Shown one piece after another: positions 42,306 to 52,553 of a stretch of DNA of 56,637 nt. The DNA lies in contig JAAELO010000512.1 in NCBI GenBank assembly GCA_024226555.1, positions 1 through 56,637 on the forward strand, written 5' to 3'. The DNA is from Desulfobacterales bacterium. Its GTDB lineage: Bacteria; Desulfobacterota; Desulfobacteria; Desulfobacterales; JAAELO01. Position 1 is the stretch's first letter; each line of letters starts with the position of its first letter. The position numbers and the translations under genes are program-made. The notes beneath the pieces were generated by a model. That model saw nothing but the letters and a program-made list of their open reading frames with translations, made no database searches and had not been told where the DNA came from.

Positions 42306-43271
42306 CTAGCTTAATGTTCCAATTGCAGGATACTCAAAACCAGATAGTGTAGCTTGGTAAGTGTAATAATTTTGACTACAGTAAATACCAGTTGCTCCGG
42401 TTAAGAACGGTGTTTCTCCCGCTACATCAAGAGCATAACAATGATTATACATCATCCAACCCGTACTAACAGCTTCAACCATAGAAATTCCTACTGCGGC
42501 ATCTGCGTCATGTAAGTTATGAATTAAATTATGGGTTACTAAAATATTCTTTGCGATCTCGTTATCTGCCATGTAAATCGGAGCAAACGGGGTTGCATTA
42601 AAATCTCCTACAATTTTATTACCGATAATCTTAGCATCATTAATATTTTTCAGTAAATCAATAGCTGTTACAGTAGCATCATCTTGAGTAAGAATTTCAT
42701 TCCCAATAATCTCCAAACCGTCTGCATCATTATCAGCTGCAGAAACATGAATAACATCTATCCAATTTAATGCTCCATTATCTTCTATGGTATTATGAGC
42801 TAATCTAAATCCTTTAGCTGTAATTAATATACCTACAGCAATATCAGCAACACCGGCTACTAGTTTACACCCCTCAAATGCAACATTAGCTGCCGTAACA
42901 AGCATAGTTCCAGCGGAAGTAAAAGTAAAAGTTGGACGTAAATCATATCTTCCTAAACCGATTATATTTACTCCAGCAACATCTAATGTAATACCTCCAG
43001 CGGCAGAAATAGTTTCACTATGCCCAGGCATAATATAAAGCACATCGTTTTGATTTGCTGTTAACTGACCTAAAGCAAAATCAAGCGTTTTATACGGTTT
43101 ATCTTTTGTTCTACCTTGACTTTCATAATCTAAACCTGTAGTACTATGAAGATATCGAACATCTCCAGTAGCTCCTACACCACTATAATTCTGAAGACTT
43201 CCACCTCCAAAATCAAACATTCTGTTTCCTTCATTCCACTCAAGTGGACTGTACCTTAAATTCATTCCCAT
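42306..43271 (-). CDS. Beta-helix virion protein
   Basis: 321 residues from ATG 43271 (AAAGGAG upstream). Many short repeats of the type 'NIIGLGRY', 'VAFEGCKLVAG', 'FRLAHNTIEDNG', 'LEIIGNEIL', 'KIIGNKIVGD' indicate a right-handed parallel beta-helix as in pectate-lyase-like and tailspike proteins. It directly follows the coat protein gene in an abundant-transcript region, so it could be a head decoration protein rather than a tail enzyme. Confidence 0.75.
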   Translation of the reverse strand: MGMNLRYSPLEWNEGNRMFDFGGGSLQNYSGVGATGDVRYLHSTTGLDYESQGRTKDKPYKTLDFALGQLTANQNDVLYIMPGHSETISAAGGITLDVAGVNIIGLGRYDLRPTFTFTSAGTMLVTAANVAFEGCKLVAGVADIAVGILITAKGFRLAHNTIEDNGALNWIDVIHVSAADNDADGLEIIGNEILTQDDATVTAIDLLKNINDAKIIGNKIVGDFNATPFAPIYMADNEIAKNILVTHNLIHNLHDADAAVGISMVEAVSTGWMMYNHCYALDVAGETPFLTGATGIYCSQNYYTYQATLSGFEYPAIGTLS

Positions 43272-43311
43272 TTTAAATTCTCCTTTGTTAAGCCCTGCTT
43301 TCATAAAGTAA

Positions 43312-43339
43312 CTGGGGCTTGTGGCTTAGTCAGCCCCAG
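43312..43339 (-). promoter_or_regulatory. Hairpin after the coat gene
   Basis: CTGGGGCT (43312-43319) pairs perfectly with AGCCCCAG (43332-43339). It lies between coat and beta-helix genes and lacks a T-run downstream, so a partial terminator or processing site is likelier than a full stop. Confidence 0.6.
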
Positions 43340-43354
43340 AAACCAATTAATTAT

Positions 43355-44569
43355 CTACTCACCCCAAACTCTAACTGCAAGCTCTGGATAAAGAGTTTTT
43401 GTTCCATAAAGAATATCCATTCTACAGATTTCTTCATCATTATCAATATCATATTGCTTGATTATTCTGATAGAGATTCCTGCATCTTTATCAGTTTCTC
43501 TTGCGCCCCAAACATTAGCAGGCATTTCAAGAGGAAGTGTTACAAGGCAAAACGCTTCTTTACAAAAAACAAGATTCTGCGCATACGCTGTAGACTCTGT
43601 ACCAACAAAAGTCAACGCATCTGGATCAACAGGAACTGCATCACAATTACTATAAGGATCAGTTGAAGCGTAAGTAACATTAGGTGCAATAGGCATTGCA
43701 GTCATATCACCGGAACCTGTTGAAGTTGTATTAGCTGTAACAACCCAATTTTTCAAATTACCAGTACTCACACCAGTCATTGTGTTGACTTGGTTAACTG
43801 TATCAATAGTAAAAATATCACCATCTTTAACTGTACTGCTAGTCGCATTCCAACCATCGGTTGAAAGTGTAGATGCTCCAGTAGTTACTGTTTCATCCAT
43901 TACCGGAGTTGCGCTTGTAGTAAATGCTCCAGTTGTATGCCTTTTAATATTCTGATCCATAAAGATTTTCAAATTTGCAACTTGACCAAGATACCCTTTT
44001 GTATGAATATCATTAGCAGCAGGTTGCGCAAATGTACCTTTTAAAGCATCAGCTAAAGTCCAGTTAGCAGCAGGATTCATAACTGCATAACGTACACCCT
44101 GAGGCGCTGACTCATTATCAAGAATAGTTTGAGCATCACCAAGAACTTTAAACGTATTTGGTGTTGTGCCTGGAGTTCCAGCCCAATTAAAAACATCTGT
44201 ATAAAGACCACAAAGTGTAGCATCTACAGAGTTTGCAAGCGCAGAAGCTGCAGGATCAATATATCTTTTAGCGTACTGCTCAACAGTTTGAGTTAATTCA
44301 ACACTTGAAAATCCCCAAGATACATGAGCTTGAGTACTTACGGTAAGAGTTGTAGAAGGCTCTGTTAAATCATTCTTATCAATTGCACGAGCCTCAGTTA
44401 CTCTGAATTTATTAGGTTTTCTTATAGTAATGGTTTGTCCAACTTTTCTAAACTCATTTTTATAAGTACGATAAACGTGTTTTGCCATTCCTAAATTATT
44501 CACTAACAGCATTAAAGCTTCTTTAGCAATAATTGTAGGAGTTAGTAATGTATTATCGGATATTGCCAT
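43355..44569 (-). CDS. Major capsid (coat) protein, P22 gp5-like
   Basis: 404 residues. 'IAKEALMLLVNNLGMAKHVYR', 'GQTITIRKPNKF' and 'VDATLCGLY' match the P22-coat family, an HK97 fold with an inserted domain. The middle part is Thr/Gly-rich. It is preceded by the scaffold gene, as in P22. AGGAG upstream of the ATG indicates strong translation. Confidence 0.88.
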   Translation of the reverse strand: MAISDNTLLTPTIIAKEALMLLVNNLGMAKHVYRTYKNEFRKVGQTITIRKPNKFRVTEARAIDKNDLTEPSTTLTVSTQAHVSWGFSSVELTQTVEQYAKRYIDPAASALANSVDATLCGLYTDVFNWAGTPGTTPNTFKVLGDAQTILDNESAPQGVRYAVMNPAANWTLADALKGTFAQPAANDIHTKGYLGQVANLKIFMDQNIKRHTTGAFTTSATPVMDETVTTGASTLSTDGWNATSSTVKDGDIFTIDTVNQVNTMTGVSTGNLKNWVVTANTTSTGSGDMTAMPIAPNVTYASTDPYSNCDAVPVDPDALTFVGTESTAYAQNLVFCKEAFCLVTLPLEMPANVWGARETDKDAGISIRIIKQYDIDNDEEICRMDILYGTKTLYPELAVRVWGE

Positions 44570-44578
44570 TTTATTCTC

Positions 44579-45616
44579 CTATGTCTTTTGACTTTCTCTA
44601 TAAGCTCTATACTCCTTGGGACTCATTTTTTCTGGGTCTTTTTCTATAACCCCATCAGTTTGAACAGGAACTATCGGAGCTGGAGCTTTTGATTGTTTTT
44701 TAGTAGGTTTAGGTTGTTCAATTTTAGGTTCAAGCTCAGACTCTTTTTCAACCTCAACCTCTGTTTCATTAATTAACTTAACTTCTATTTTAGCAATTTC
44801 CATTCCACTCCTTACAGGATCAAGATTAGAAATTCTTTCCGACTCTTCAGGATTACTTGCTAGATAGTATAAAATATCCTCTGGAATTTCTGTATCCAAA
44901 GTAATCTGCGTAACAGTAGGAGTAATGATTAAATTTTCATCTTGAACAAGTTCGTCAAAATCTTCATACTTGTCTCTACCTTGTTCTAAAGCATCATCAA
45001 GCCCGTTGTACGTATCTATCACTGCATCCTTTTCTTCCTTTTCTTTCTCTTTTTTAGTACTCTTTTCTTGCGACTGTCTAAGTTTATTATCGATTTTCCA
45101 ATCTGTCAAAGCTTCTATATAATCATCTTCATCATCAAAATCTTTTTTCTGCGGTCTACCTTCTACCGGGATTTTAGAAGATAATTCTTCTAGCTTCTTT
45201 TCAACTTCAAGTCGTTTTTCTTTCTCAAAATCTCTTTCACGTTCTGCAGTACGCCATTTTTTAGTTAAACCACCAATGCGTTTCTGTACTTTCTTTGAAT
45301 CGTCAGGCTTAGCTGCAAGACCATTATCGACTTTTTTCTCCTCTTTTTTCTTTGCGTTAGGTTCTTCTTTCTCTAACGAGTCGTCAACAATATCTTCCTT
45401 TTTACCTTCCCCTTCAGTTTCTTTTTCTTCCTTCTTTACTTCAACCTCTTCTTTCTTAGAGGTATCTGAATCCTCATCCAGTTTGTCCGTACTATCAGCT
45501 TTAGTTTCAACAGGCTCTGTTGAATCAACCGACATTAGATTAGCATTATCAACACCGTTGACAATGACGCCAGCCTTAATTTCTACATCTTTAATTTCTT
45601 CTACTGTTTTTAACAT
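44579..45616 (-). CDS. Scaffolding protein
   Basis: 345 residues, extremely Glu/Lys/Asp-rich, with an acidic N-terminal half, coiled-coil segments and a Pro/Lys/Gln-rich C-terminal part. Composition and position directly before the coat gene fit the P22 gp8-type scaffold, which guides coat assembly and then leaves. Assigned by composition and synteny. Confidence 0.8.
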   Translation of the reverse strand: MLKTVEEIKDVEIKAGVIVNGVDNANLMSVDSTEPVETKADSTDKLDEDSDTSKKEEVEVKKEEKETEGEGKKEDIVDDSLEKEEPNAKKKEEKKVDNGLAAKPDDSKKVQKRIGGLTKKWRTAERERDFEKEKRLEVEKKLEELSSKIPVEGRPQKKDFDDEDDYIEALTDWKIDNKLRQSQEKSTKKEKEKEEKDAVIDTYNGLDDALEQGRDKYEDFDELVQDENLIITPTVTQITLDTEIPEDILYYLASNPEESERISNLDPVRSGMEIAKIEVKLINETEVEVEKESELEPKIEQPKPTKKQSKAPAPIVPVQTDGVIEKDPEKMSPKEYRAYRESQKT

Positions 45617-45646
45617 TGCAAGCTCCTAACTTGTTATAATTATTTG

Positions 45647-45659
45647 GTCAAAAATTGAC
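45647..45659. repeat. Dispersed palindrome GTCAA-AAA-TTGAC
   Basis: Perfect arms followed by CTTTCTT, lying in the short gap upstream of the scaffold gene. Confidence 0.75.
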
Positions 45660-45677
45660 CTTTCTTACACGCCGCCA

Positions 45678-45917
45678 TTATTTACTTATTTCATCTAGCA
45701 TTTTTTGTTGGTTTTTCTTTCGTTCACTCATAGCACCTAAAAGCCCATCAGAATTAAGTTCAATTTCTACTTTCTTTTTCTTCTTTTTAGGAAAATACTT
45801 TTTCTTCAATCTCTGCACTGTAGATGTTGTCCCATCTATTACATCTTTTATAAAATTACTAGATTTACCTTTATTATCAGACTTATTAAACTTCTTCATT
45901 ACATTGTCTTTAGCCAT
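45678..45917 (-). CDS. Small basic late protein
   Basis: 79 residues, strongly Lys-rich with a KKKKKK run near residue 46. Between the SGNH protein and the scaffold gene. It may bind DNA or scaffold. GGAG upstream of ATG. Function unknown. Confidence 0.65.
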   Translation of the reverse strand: MAKDNVMKKFNKSDNKGKSSNFIKDVIDGTTSTVQRLKKKYFPKKKKKKVEIELNSDGLLGAMSERKKNQQKMLDEISK

Positions 45918-45936
45918 TACTTATTCTCCTATACTG

Positions 45937-48519
45937 TTATGATGTTTCTGATTCCCAGAAAGTTGGATTAGAAGCTGAGAGATAAAAAACAAGTTTGTTT
46001 ATAATTCCGTTAAATTGGTTAGCTGAACCGTCAGAACTTCCTACATAAAAATCAGCAATTGCCCAACTTCCATCGTAAGAGTCTTCTGCGCTACTGCTCC
46101 CACCGGCAGATAACTGTTTAGTAGTATCCCACCAGTATGAACTCATCTTAGTATAACCAGTAAATACTGCTGCAAGAGTTGTAACATTTGTTCCATCGTT
46201 GCTTAATAAATCATCTGTCCCACCATCACAATACATAGTTGAAATTACTGTACCTACAGCATCAATGGCAAGATCTGATGCAAGGACTTGAGCCTCTGCA
46301 TAAATAGCGCCTTTTGGATGCATAACTTCTTGACAAGTTACGTTATCAAAAGTCCCAACTCCAGATACATGGCTTCGCAACTCAAACCTAATTGAATTAC
46401 ATTCAAGTGTACCTGAATAAGAACCAGAAGCATCTGATAAAACAATAGTATCAGTAAAACCGCTAAGACGATTACTACCAGAAGATACTGTATAATCAAA
46501 AGAAATTTTATAAAATTTCCCAGATGTAACAACATCTTGGTATACAGAAGAAGCACTACCTGAACCATCTATATTCGCCACTCCACTACTAATAGTTGAA
46601 TTTGTTTTAGACCAATCTGTGTCAGCATCAAAACCACCATTAGCTATAACTGTAGTTCCAAAAGATTGCTCGATTAATTCTGTACTAGCAGTAAAGTTTA
46701 AATCCTGTGGATCAAGCGTCTCATCGCCTACAATAGGATGAGAAGATACCTGAGCGTAACCATCATCAAGTTGAGCCCAATCAAGGTATACTGCGTCCCC
46801 CGAAGTTACAAGACGAAGCCCAATTTCTGGGTCAGTAACAGTTGGAAGGGTAGTCTGAACTAAGTGCCAACCAGAACTGCCAGCTACTTGAGCAGTCACA
46901 TCGACCCAAGTGCTTCCACCATCAACAGTGACTTCGATATTACCAGTACCAGTTTTTCTCTTAACAAAAAATCCTCCTGCGTGAACACCACTTGCAGAAG
47001 TATAAGGGTCAATAATTATAGTTCCATTTGCTCCTGACGCAGTAAGAGTATTTTGATCTGCAATAGACTTCCCATCAATTAAAACAACTGCCCCAGCGGT
47101 TATTGAACAATTAGTTACATTCCAATCAGCATGTGTAAAATCACGGTAACGAGCAACCCCTATTTGGTTTGTAGTGGTAGGCCAAAAAGCAACTCCAATT
47201 ATATTTGTTAGTGGTATTGTGCTTGGTCTAATACTGCCAGTTAATGCAAGCTGATCATAAAAAGCATCAGCAACGTACGCCTGGGCTTGTTCGTGCCAAT
47301 GAAGATTACCAGTATCAATGAAAAATTGACTTGATGCGTCAGAGTCCCCATCCTCTCCAAACGCTTCATATACATCTAAAAGAAAATACCCATTTGCAGT
47401 ACAATATTCAGCTAACCAAGTATTATATGACTCAGTCCATGTCTGCCTGTCGGCATTCCAAGTCACTGCATCTTTCCAAGGGCTGATATTAATAAACATT
47501 GGGATGCAGTTATTAGCAACACAAGATGCAGTCATGCTGACTATAGCTGCTCGCATAACAGTGTTTTGATCTGCTACTGCAAACAATAAATCATTTACCC
47601 CGCCTTGGATAATAGCAAAATCCTGATTGGCAGGATCAACATCATTTACAAACCGAGCTTCTATCTGAACTAAAGTTTCTCCGCCTGTTCCATAGTCTTC
47701 TACTGTTGAATCTAGTACATTATTTAAAGTAGTTGTAAAAGGTTGAGAGGTAGCATTTAATTGAGAGTCGCCAATACCGGCTCCACCGTTAGGGTAATTA
47801 CCAGTTATAGAATTTCTTAATCTACCATCGTAATCTAAAACTTCAACCATCTCAGTATTGTAAGACTCTGTTACAGCGGCTGTAGTAGTGGTTAGTGCCT
47901 GAGCACCGTTTTGATTTGTTTGTCCAGTAACCTTCTCACATACAAAGTCTGTAATAGTTACCTGTTGCGGATCGTTGCTTGCTTTATAATCGGCAAACCC
48001 GCAACTAACTAAACCATCCCCTACTTTTCCAAGAAAAACTGCTGTATACCTTCTAGGAGTATCAGTTAACCTTAATGTCGTAAGATTTCCAGTTTCACTA
48101 TCTAAATGTACAAACCGATATTCTCTTTTAGCAATATCATTATTAACAACTGCAGAGGCAGTAAAAGATACGGCGTATTCTTCGCCCTCCACGGTAGTTA
48201 TATTCTGATATACCGCGTCCCCTGCGGAATCAGCAAGAAAACCGTCTGTACCAGTAATTACAACTCCACCATTTTTTGTCCAAGCGGCGTTACTGATATC
48301 ATTTGAGTATTTAAAAAAGTTTTCAACTCTCCTACCCCCATAAAAAGCAGGTTCATCAATCGCAGCAGTCTTTAACAAACCTTCAAAATCGAGAAAATTC
48401 ATCGGGCTTGCGCAAGCATATGTCCCAGAATATGCAGTTAACCACGCTTCAAATGTATCTGAATTAGAAAGATCTAATTCTACTGTTCCACCACCAGCCA
48501 TAAAATCCATAAAATCCAT
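45937..48519 (-). CDS. Large virion protein with SGNH/GDSL hydrolase domain
   Basis: 860 residues from ATG 48519; a TTG start six codons earlier is possible. Residues ~60-200 are a beta-sandwich of carbohydrate-binding type. The SGNH hydrolase spans ~245-420: block I GDS at 250-252, block III 'GGVND' at 306-310, and Asp402/His407 in 'DTGNLHWH'. Beta-rich domains follow to the end. Such enzymes deacetylate or cut ester groups on surface glycans. It lies in the head gene cluster between portal and scaffold. Confidence 0.82.
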   Translation of the reverse strand: MDFMDFMAGGGTVELDLSNSDTFEAWLTAYSGTYACASPMNFLDFEGLLKTAAIDEPAFYGGRRVENFFKYSNDISNAAWTKNGGVVITGTDGFLADSAGDAVYQNITTVEGEEYAVSFTASAVVNNDIAKREYRFVHLDSETGNLTTLRLTDTPRRYTAVFLGKVGDGLVSCGFADYKASNDPQQVTITDFVCEKVTGQTNQNGAQALTTTTAAVTESYNTEMVEVLDYDGRLRNSITGNYPNGGAGIGDSQLNATSQPFTTTLNNVLDSTVEDYGTGGETLVQIEARFVNDVDPANQDFAIIQGGVNDLLFAVADQNTVMRAAIVSMTASCVANNCIPMFINISPWKDAVTWNADRQTWTESYNTWLAEYCTANGYFLLDVYEAFGEDGDSDASSQFFIDTGNLHWHEQAQAYVADAFYDQLALTGSIRPSTIPLTNIIGVAFWPTTTNQIGVARYRDFTHADWNVTNCSITAGAVVLIDGKSIADQNTLTASGANGTIIIDPYTSASGVHAGGFFVKRKTGTGNIEVTVDGGSTWVDVTAQVAGSSGWHLVQTTLPTVTDPEIGLRLVTSGDAVYLDWAQLDDGYAQVSSHPIVGDETLDPQDLNFTASTELIEQSFGTTVIANGGFDADTDWSKTNSTISSGVANIDGSGSASSVYQDVVTSGKFYKISFDYTVSSGSNRLSGFTDTIVLSDASGSYSGTLECNSIRFELRSHVSGVGTFDNVTCQEVMHPKGAIYAEAQVLASDLAIDAVGTVISTMYCDGGTDDLLSNDGTNVTTLAAVFTGYTKMSSYWWDTTKQLSAGGSSSAEDSYDGSWAIADFYVGSSDGSANQFNGIINKLVFYLSASNPTFWESETS

Positions 48520-48520
48520 A

Positions 48521-48931
48521 CTATACCATCCGTACAAATGTAAGAATTATTAAATAAGTTGCTGAAACCGTTGCTTGATTTGCGACACTTAAAGTAAGCT
48601 TACCTTTCATAGGTATCCGTTTATTTTGAGAATCTATGTTTGGAATAGTTGCTTTAGTATCAGTTGCATGAATTAAACCAGTTCCATTCCCTCCCAAAAC
48701 ATCTAGCCCGTGTTCATCATTTATAACTACATCAGCAGCATCAGGCGCTGTACCTCCAGGTACTGATTCTACTGAATCTAATGACCAACCTTGCACTCTT
48801 TTGTACATATCGTCAGTTAATGCTGTATCTGCTATACTTCCATCACCAGCATCACAAAGACAGTCAAAAGTTATTGTACGAATGTCTGGACCATATTCTT
48901 GATATGATTGTCTAACTATCTCTCCTGCCAT
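48521..48931 (-). CDS. Hypothetical virion protein
   Basis: 137 residues from ATG 48931, preceded by GAGGAGATTG. Beta-rich with a C-terminal hydrophobic strand. It overlaps the portal gene by 20 bases. Phages of this type often have a small head protein at this place, but no family is certain. Confidence 0.7.
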   Translation of the reverse strand: MAGEIVRQSYQEYGPDIRTITFDCLCDAGDGSIADTALTDDMYKRVQGWSLDSVESVPGGTAPDAADVVINDEHGLDVLGGNGTGLIHATDTKATIPNIDSQNKRIPMKGKLTLSVANQATVSATYLIILTFVRMV

Positions 48932-50885
48932 TATCAATCTCCTCTACATTTTCTACAGTTTTCGTTTTTATATCTTGTTGTATCTGTATAAGTTTAGCTT
49001 GTTCTTGTTCGAGTTTTACTTTTTCTTGTTCAAGTTCTACTTTACTCTCTTCTAGTTTAATTTGCCCCTCTTGGAGTTTAAGCTGCCCTTCCTGTAACTT
49101 TAATTCTCTCTCTTGAATCTTCAACATCTGATCGGGAGGGGGCGGAGGTTCAGAAGGAAGAGGCGGCGTTTCTCCATTCTGTTTAGCATCTTTAAGAGCT
49201 TTTTCTTTTTTAACTTCTAGTGGAAGTAAAAATTCAAGCCTTTCGGATACATCCTCTGCCCCAGGCCAATCCATAGCTTTCGCATATAAGTCCCCGATTA
49301 ACGGAGCAGCATTTGGATAATACTGGATAAATTCTGACATTGACTGTCTAGCTTCTGTTCGTTGCGTATCAAAAGAAGGTCCGACAGATACAATTATATC
49401 AAATATACCTATAGACATATCGTTAAGTATTTGATTTGCTGCATCTCCTTCTGTTTCTACTTCTTCGTTGATTTTAACAAACTCTTGTTTTCCATCATCT
49501 AACCCAAGACGTATAATTCTTTCAGTATCGAGAATTCCTGGTGCAACATCAACAAGAACTCTACCGAGTTGCTCTATAGACCTTGAAAGGTTATCTATGA
49601 AAGCAAAAGTTCCAACATCACCTTCCTTTTTTCTTTCTACAATAGCTTTACCAGATCTTTCGTTACTTTGCATTCCAAGACTTGCTTTTTGCATCCCGAT
49701 AGTATCTCGCATTTCCTGATCGGTGCTCTGTATTCTTTCAATCATTGCACTTGAAGCTTGAGGAGGACTTTCTCTCTTAGGCCATCCAGGAGCTTTCTCG
49801 TCAAAGTTTACAAGAAGGTAAGGAAAATTCTTTCTATGAGATTCTTTCCACTGTGATTCATGACCGGAAATTTGCTTCGGCGTAACAAGAAATGGAGATT
49901 TAGGTTGAAGCGCAGCTACTTCTGTATCAAGAGAATTCCAGTAATTAAACATTCTTTGAGAATCTTTAGCATGCCTTATTAAGCCGCGGATTCTTTTCTT
50001 TCCACCTACATTTATTTCTTTACCCCAGATAGGAATAATCGGAATATACTTTTTACCGACCCACTCGTTTTTCTCAAGTACATCGTTCCCTGACACAAGA
50101 TAACGCATAACTTTATAGCTACGAACTATTCTACTACTTTCTTTCACATCATCTTTTTCTAATTCATAAACAGATCTACCATCCTCAAGAAAGTAAATTT
50201 TCTTCTCTGTATATTCCTTTACAAAGTATTCTGCAACTCGTACAGTTTCTTTTGTTGACCAACCTTCTACGTACTGACTATTAGCAGTATTAAATTCTAC
50301 AGGTTCTTTTTTATACTTCGCTTTAAATTCATCTCTATCAAGATCAGTAACTATAATACAATAATTAGCATCTGAACAATCATATTCAAGATGTTTACCC
50401 CAATAGATAGCTAAAGCATTTTCTACCTTTTCAATAAAAGCATCTTGGTCTTTAGAAGTATCGTTTATGTATTTAGTAACAACTCTTAAAGCTCCGTAAC
50501 CACAAGTAACTGCATGCTCAAATCCGTGGTCTATGGCTATGTCAGATTTAGAAACTTGCTCGACGTGTTTAATCCAGCCACTGAGAATCCTAGCAACCTC
50601 GATGTCTCCTTTTGAATCAACAGGAACTACTTTAATTGCAGGCCTGTTCATTCTCTGATCGCCTACAACCTGATCAATAAAAGCAGGCATTTTGTTGATA
50701 GTTAAACAAGGTCTTCCATCTGCTAATCTCATAGCCTTAACATCATCAGGCCATTGGGAATCTTCTATTCCAACAAATTCAAGATCCTCTAATGCAAGCT
50801 CTTTGTTCTTTTGGTCATCTTCTATAGACTTTGCGAGTCTATCTTGAATTTCCTGAAGAATTTTTTCATTAGCTTTTGAAGTCAT
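48912..50885 (-). CDS. Portal protein, P22-like
   Basis: 657 residues. 'MRLADGRPCLTINKMPAFIDQVVGDQRMNRPAIKVVP' and 'DIAIDHGFEHAVTCGYGALRVV' are hallmarks of P22 gp1-type portals. The C-terminus is a long Gln/Leu/Glu coiled coil, as in P22's barrel helix. The dodecameric ring is the DNA entry point and head-tail joint. Overlaps neighbours on both sides. Confidence 0.9.
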   Translation of the reverse strand: MTSKANEKILQEIQDRLAKSIEDDQKNKELALEDLEFVGIEDSQWPDDVKAMRLADGRPCLTINKMPAFIDQVVGDQRMNRPAIKVVPVDSKGDIEVARILSGWIKHVEQVSKSDIAIDHGFEHAVTCGYGALRVVTKYINDTSKDQDAFIEKVENALAIYWGKHLEYDCSDANYCIIVTDLDRDEFKAKYKKEPVEFNTANSQYVEGWSTKETVRVAEYFVKEYTEKKIYFLEDGRSVYELEKDDVKESSRIVRSYKVMRYLVSGNDVLEKNEWVGKKYIPIIPIWGKEINVGGKKRIRGLIRHAKDSQRMFNYWNSLDTEVAALQPKSPFLVTPKQISGHESQWKESHRKNFPYLLVNFDEKAPGWPKRESPPQASSAMIERIQSTDQEMRDTIGMQKASLGMQSNERSGKAIVERKKEGDVGTFAFIDNLSRSIEQLGRVLVDVAPGILDTERIIRLGLDDGKQEFVKINEEVETEGDAANQILNDMSIGIFDIIVSVGPSFDTQRTEARQSMSEFIQYYPNAAPLIGDLYAKAMDWPGAEDVSERLEFLLPLEVKKEKALKDAKQNGETPPLPSEPPPPPDQMLKIQERELKLQEGQLKLQEGQIKLEESKVELEQEKVKLEQEQAKLIQIQQDIKTKTVENVEEIDNGRRDS

Positions 50886-51075
50886 TATTTACCTCTTTTA
50901 TTGTACCAATAAGAAACTCGTTACGAACCATAGATTTAAACATTTCACTATAATCTTTCACGCTTAATAAACTAGTATACATTTCTTTAGTCACAGGTTT
51001 ATATTCCCATATATATTTAGTATTAAATTGAACGTATAAGGTTTCTATACTTTCTTTATAATTTAAAATCTCCAT
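50869..51075 (-). CDS. Small late protein between terminase and portal
   Basis: 68 residues from ATG 51075, overlapping the TerL stop as TAATG. Aromatic and acidic, helical. No family recognised. A longer start at 51090 is possible. Confidence 0.6.
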   Translation of the reverse strand: MEILNYKESIETLYVQFNTKYIWEYKPVTKEMYTSLLSVKDYSEMFKSMVRNEFLIGTIKEVNNDFKS

Positions 51076-52553
51076 TACATCCCCATCCATAAAGTGCCTT
51101 CATTACCCATACCGTAGTTTTTATACTTCCCAGTTTCATAATGATCTACTTTCTCTTTAGCAAATACTCGAGTAGAATCATTTGAAAAATACTCTGTGAT
51201 GCAAAGTGAATCAGCTATATTAGGACTATCAATACCTCTAGCTTTGAGATCTTTTTTACTTTCTATAACATACCCACCATGAGCGTTGAATGTATATCTT
51301 ACTGTAGCAAGCTCACTAGCAAGCCGTTGCCCAAGACTTTCAGTCTCTCCTGCTACTTTAATATCAGGAAAGGAGTATTTTCCAAGAAGGCAGTTGTCTC
51401 TAACTCTACACCAAAGCTCATCTCGGAGTCGGTGAAACTTCGCGACGTCGCTGGAAGACATAGTTACATTGACTTGGTATAGATTTTGCAAGTTCCTTTT
51501 CTCAAGCCAATCAGCTACACCAGCTCCAACACCTATAGAATCAATTCCAACTCCACTTGCGTCTAATTCTTGATGAGTTTGAAGTACATGACCGCCAAGA
51601 TCTATAGTGTTTAACTTATTAAACGTCTCCCAGGGGTATATTTTCAATCCCCTTCTAGGAAGAATTATAGAAGCATCGTTTCCATATCTTGCCACATCTA
51701 CACCAAGATAAAGAGGTTCATCTTCAGCAACTTCAAACTCCTGTCCAATGCACTGCTGTGCTGACCAAAGCGGAATTAAAGTATCATCGTCTTGAAGAGG
51801 AGGATTTCCTTCTACCCTGATTCTATATACGTTAGAGTCAAGGCCGTATTTTGCCTCGAAGTATGCCGGCATAGAGGGATCGACGTTAGTAGATTCCCGA
51901 GAATCAAAATGAAGTTTTGACCAGAGCTTTTTAATTTCTGAGTGAAAATGCGTATCGTAGAAGTAACCGGAATTCTTAGTCATATTCCCAATAAGAAGTA
52001 CTTTATTATCTTCTTGAGTTAACGCACCTTCAAGAGGAATATATGTTGGATCAGGTACACCAGAAGCCTCATCAATGATTATAAATAGATGTTTATCATG
52101 AAGTCCCGCAAGAGTTTCAGCTTGTTCCTCTTTTGTAGCGCGTACAGAAGGAGAAATTAATTTCAACCACCACTCTTTCGGGGCTTCTTTATGTACTACG
52201 GAGTCTCGCATAACTTTAAACTCGTCTGCGACAAGCGACTGACGAAGCCACATAGATAGCTCCGCAAGGAATATATCTCGAAGCTGGCGATTAGTAGGTG
52301 CAGTGACTACAACTTCTGCATAAGGTCGAGTTACAAGAAACCAAAGAGCAAGCCATGAAGCACAAGCATCTTTTCCGATTCCATGACCAGAGCGTACTGT
52401 AGTTCGCTTGTTTTCATTAACTGACTGAAGAAGCTGAATTTGCTGAGCTGTCGGTGTAACTTTTATACATTCAGTTACAAAAGCAAGAGGAGAACGCTTC
52501 CAATTAGAAAGTGTATCCAAAACTCCTTTATTTATATTTGTAGTATCAGTCAT
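51075..52553 (-). CDS. terL: Terminase large subunit
   Basis: 492 residues. The ATPase has Walker A 'SGHGIGKDA' near residue 56 (Asp where Ser/Thr is common), Walker B 'IIIDEAS' and a coupling segment 'LIGN'. The RNase H-like nuclease has Asp in 'YLGVDVARYG', 'GIDSIGVG' and 'NIADSLCITEY'. It pumps DNA into the procapsid and cuts it. Length and motifs fit phages using headful-type terminases, but packaging type is not shown. Confidence 0.9.
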   Translation of the reverse strand: MTDTTNINKGVLDTLSNWKRSPLAFVTECIKVTPTAQQIQLLQSVNENKRTTVRSGHGIGKDACASWLALWFLVTRPYAEVVVTAPTNRQLRDIFLAELSMWLRQSLVADEFKVMRDSVVHKEAPKEWWLKLISPSVRATKEEQAETLAGLHDKHLFIIIDEASGVPDPTYIPLEGALTQEDNKVLLIGNMTKNSGYFYDTHFHSEIKKLWSKLHFDSRESTNVDPSMPAYFEAKYGLDSNVYRIRVEGNPPLQDDDTLIPLWSAQQCIGQEFEVAEDEPLYLGVDVARYGNDASIILPRRGLKIYPWETFNKLNTIDLGGHVLQTHQELDASGVGIDSIGVGAGVADWLEKRNLQNLYQVNVTMSSSDVAKFHRLRDELWCRVRDNCLLGKYSFPDIKVAGETESLGQRLASELATVRYTFNAHGGYVIESKKDLKARGIDSPNIADSLCITEYFSNDSTRVFAKEKVDHYETGKYKNYGMGNEGTLWMGM

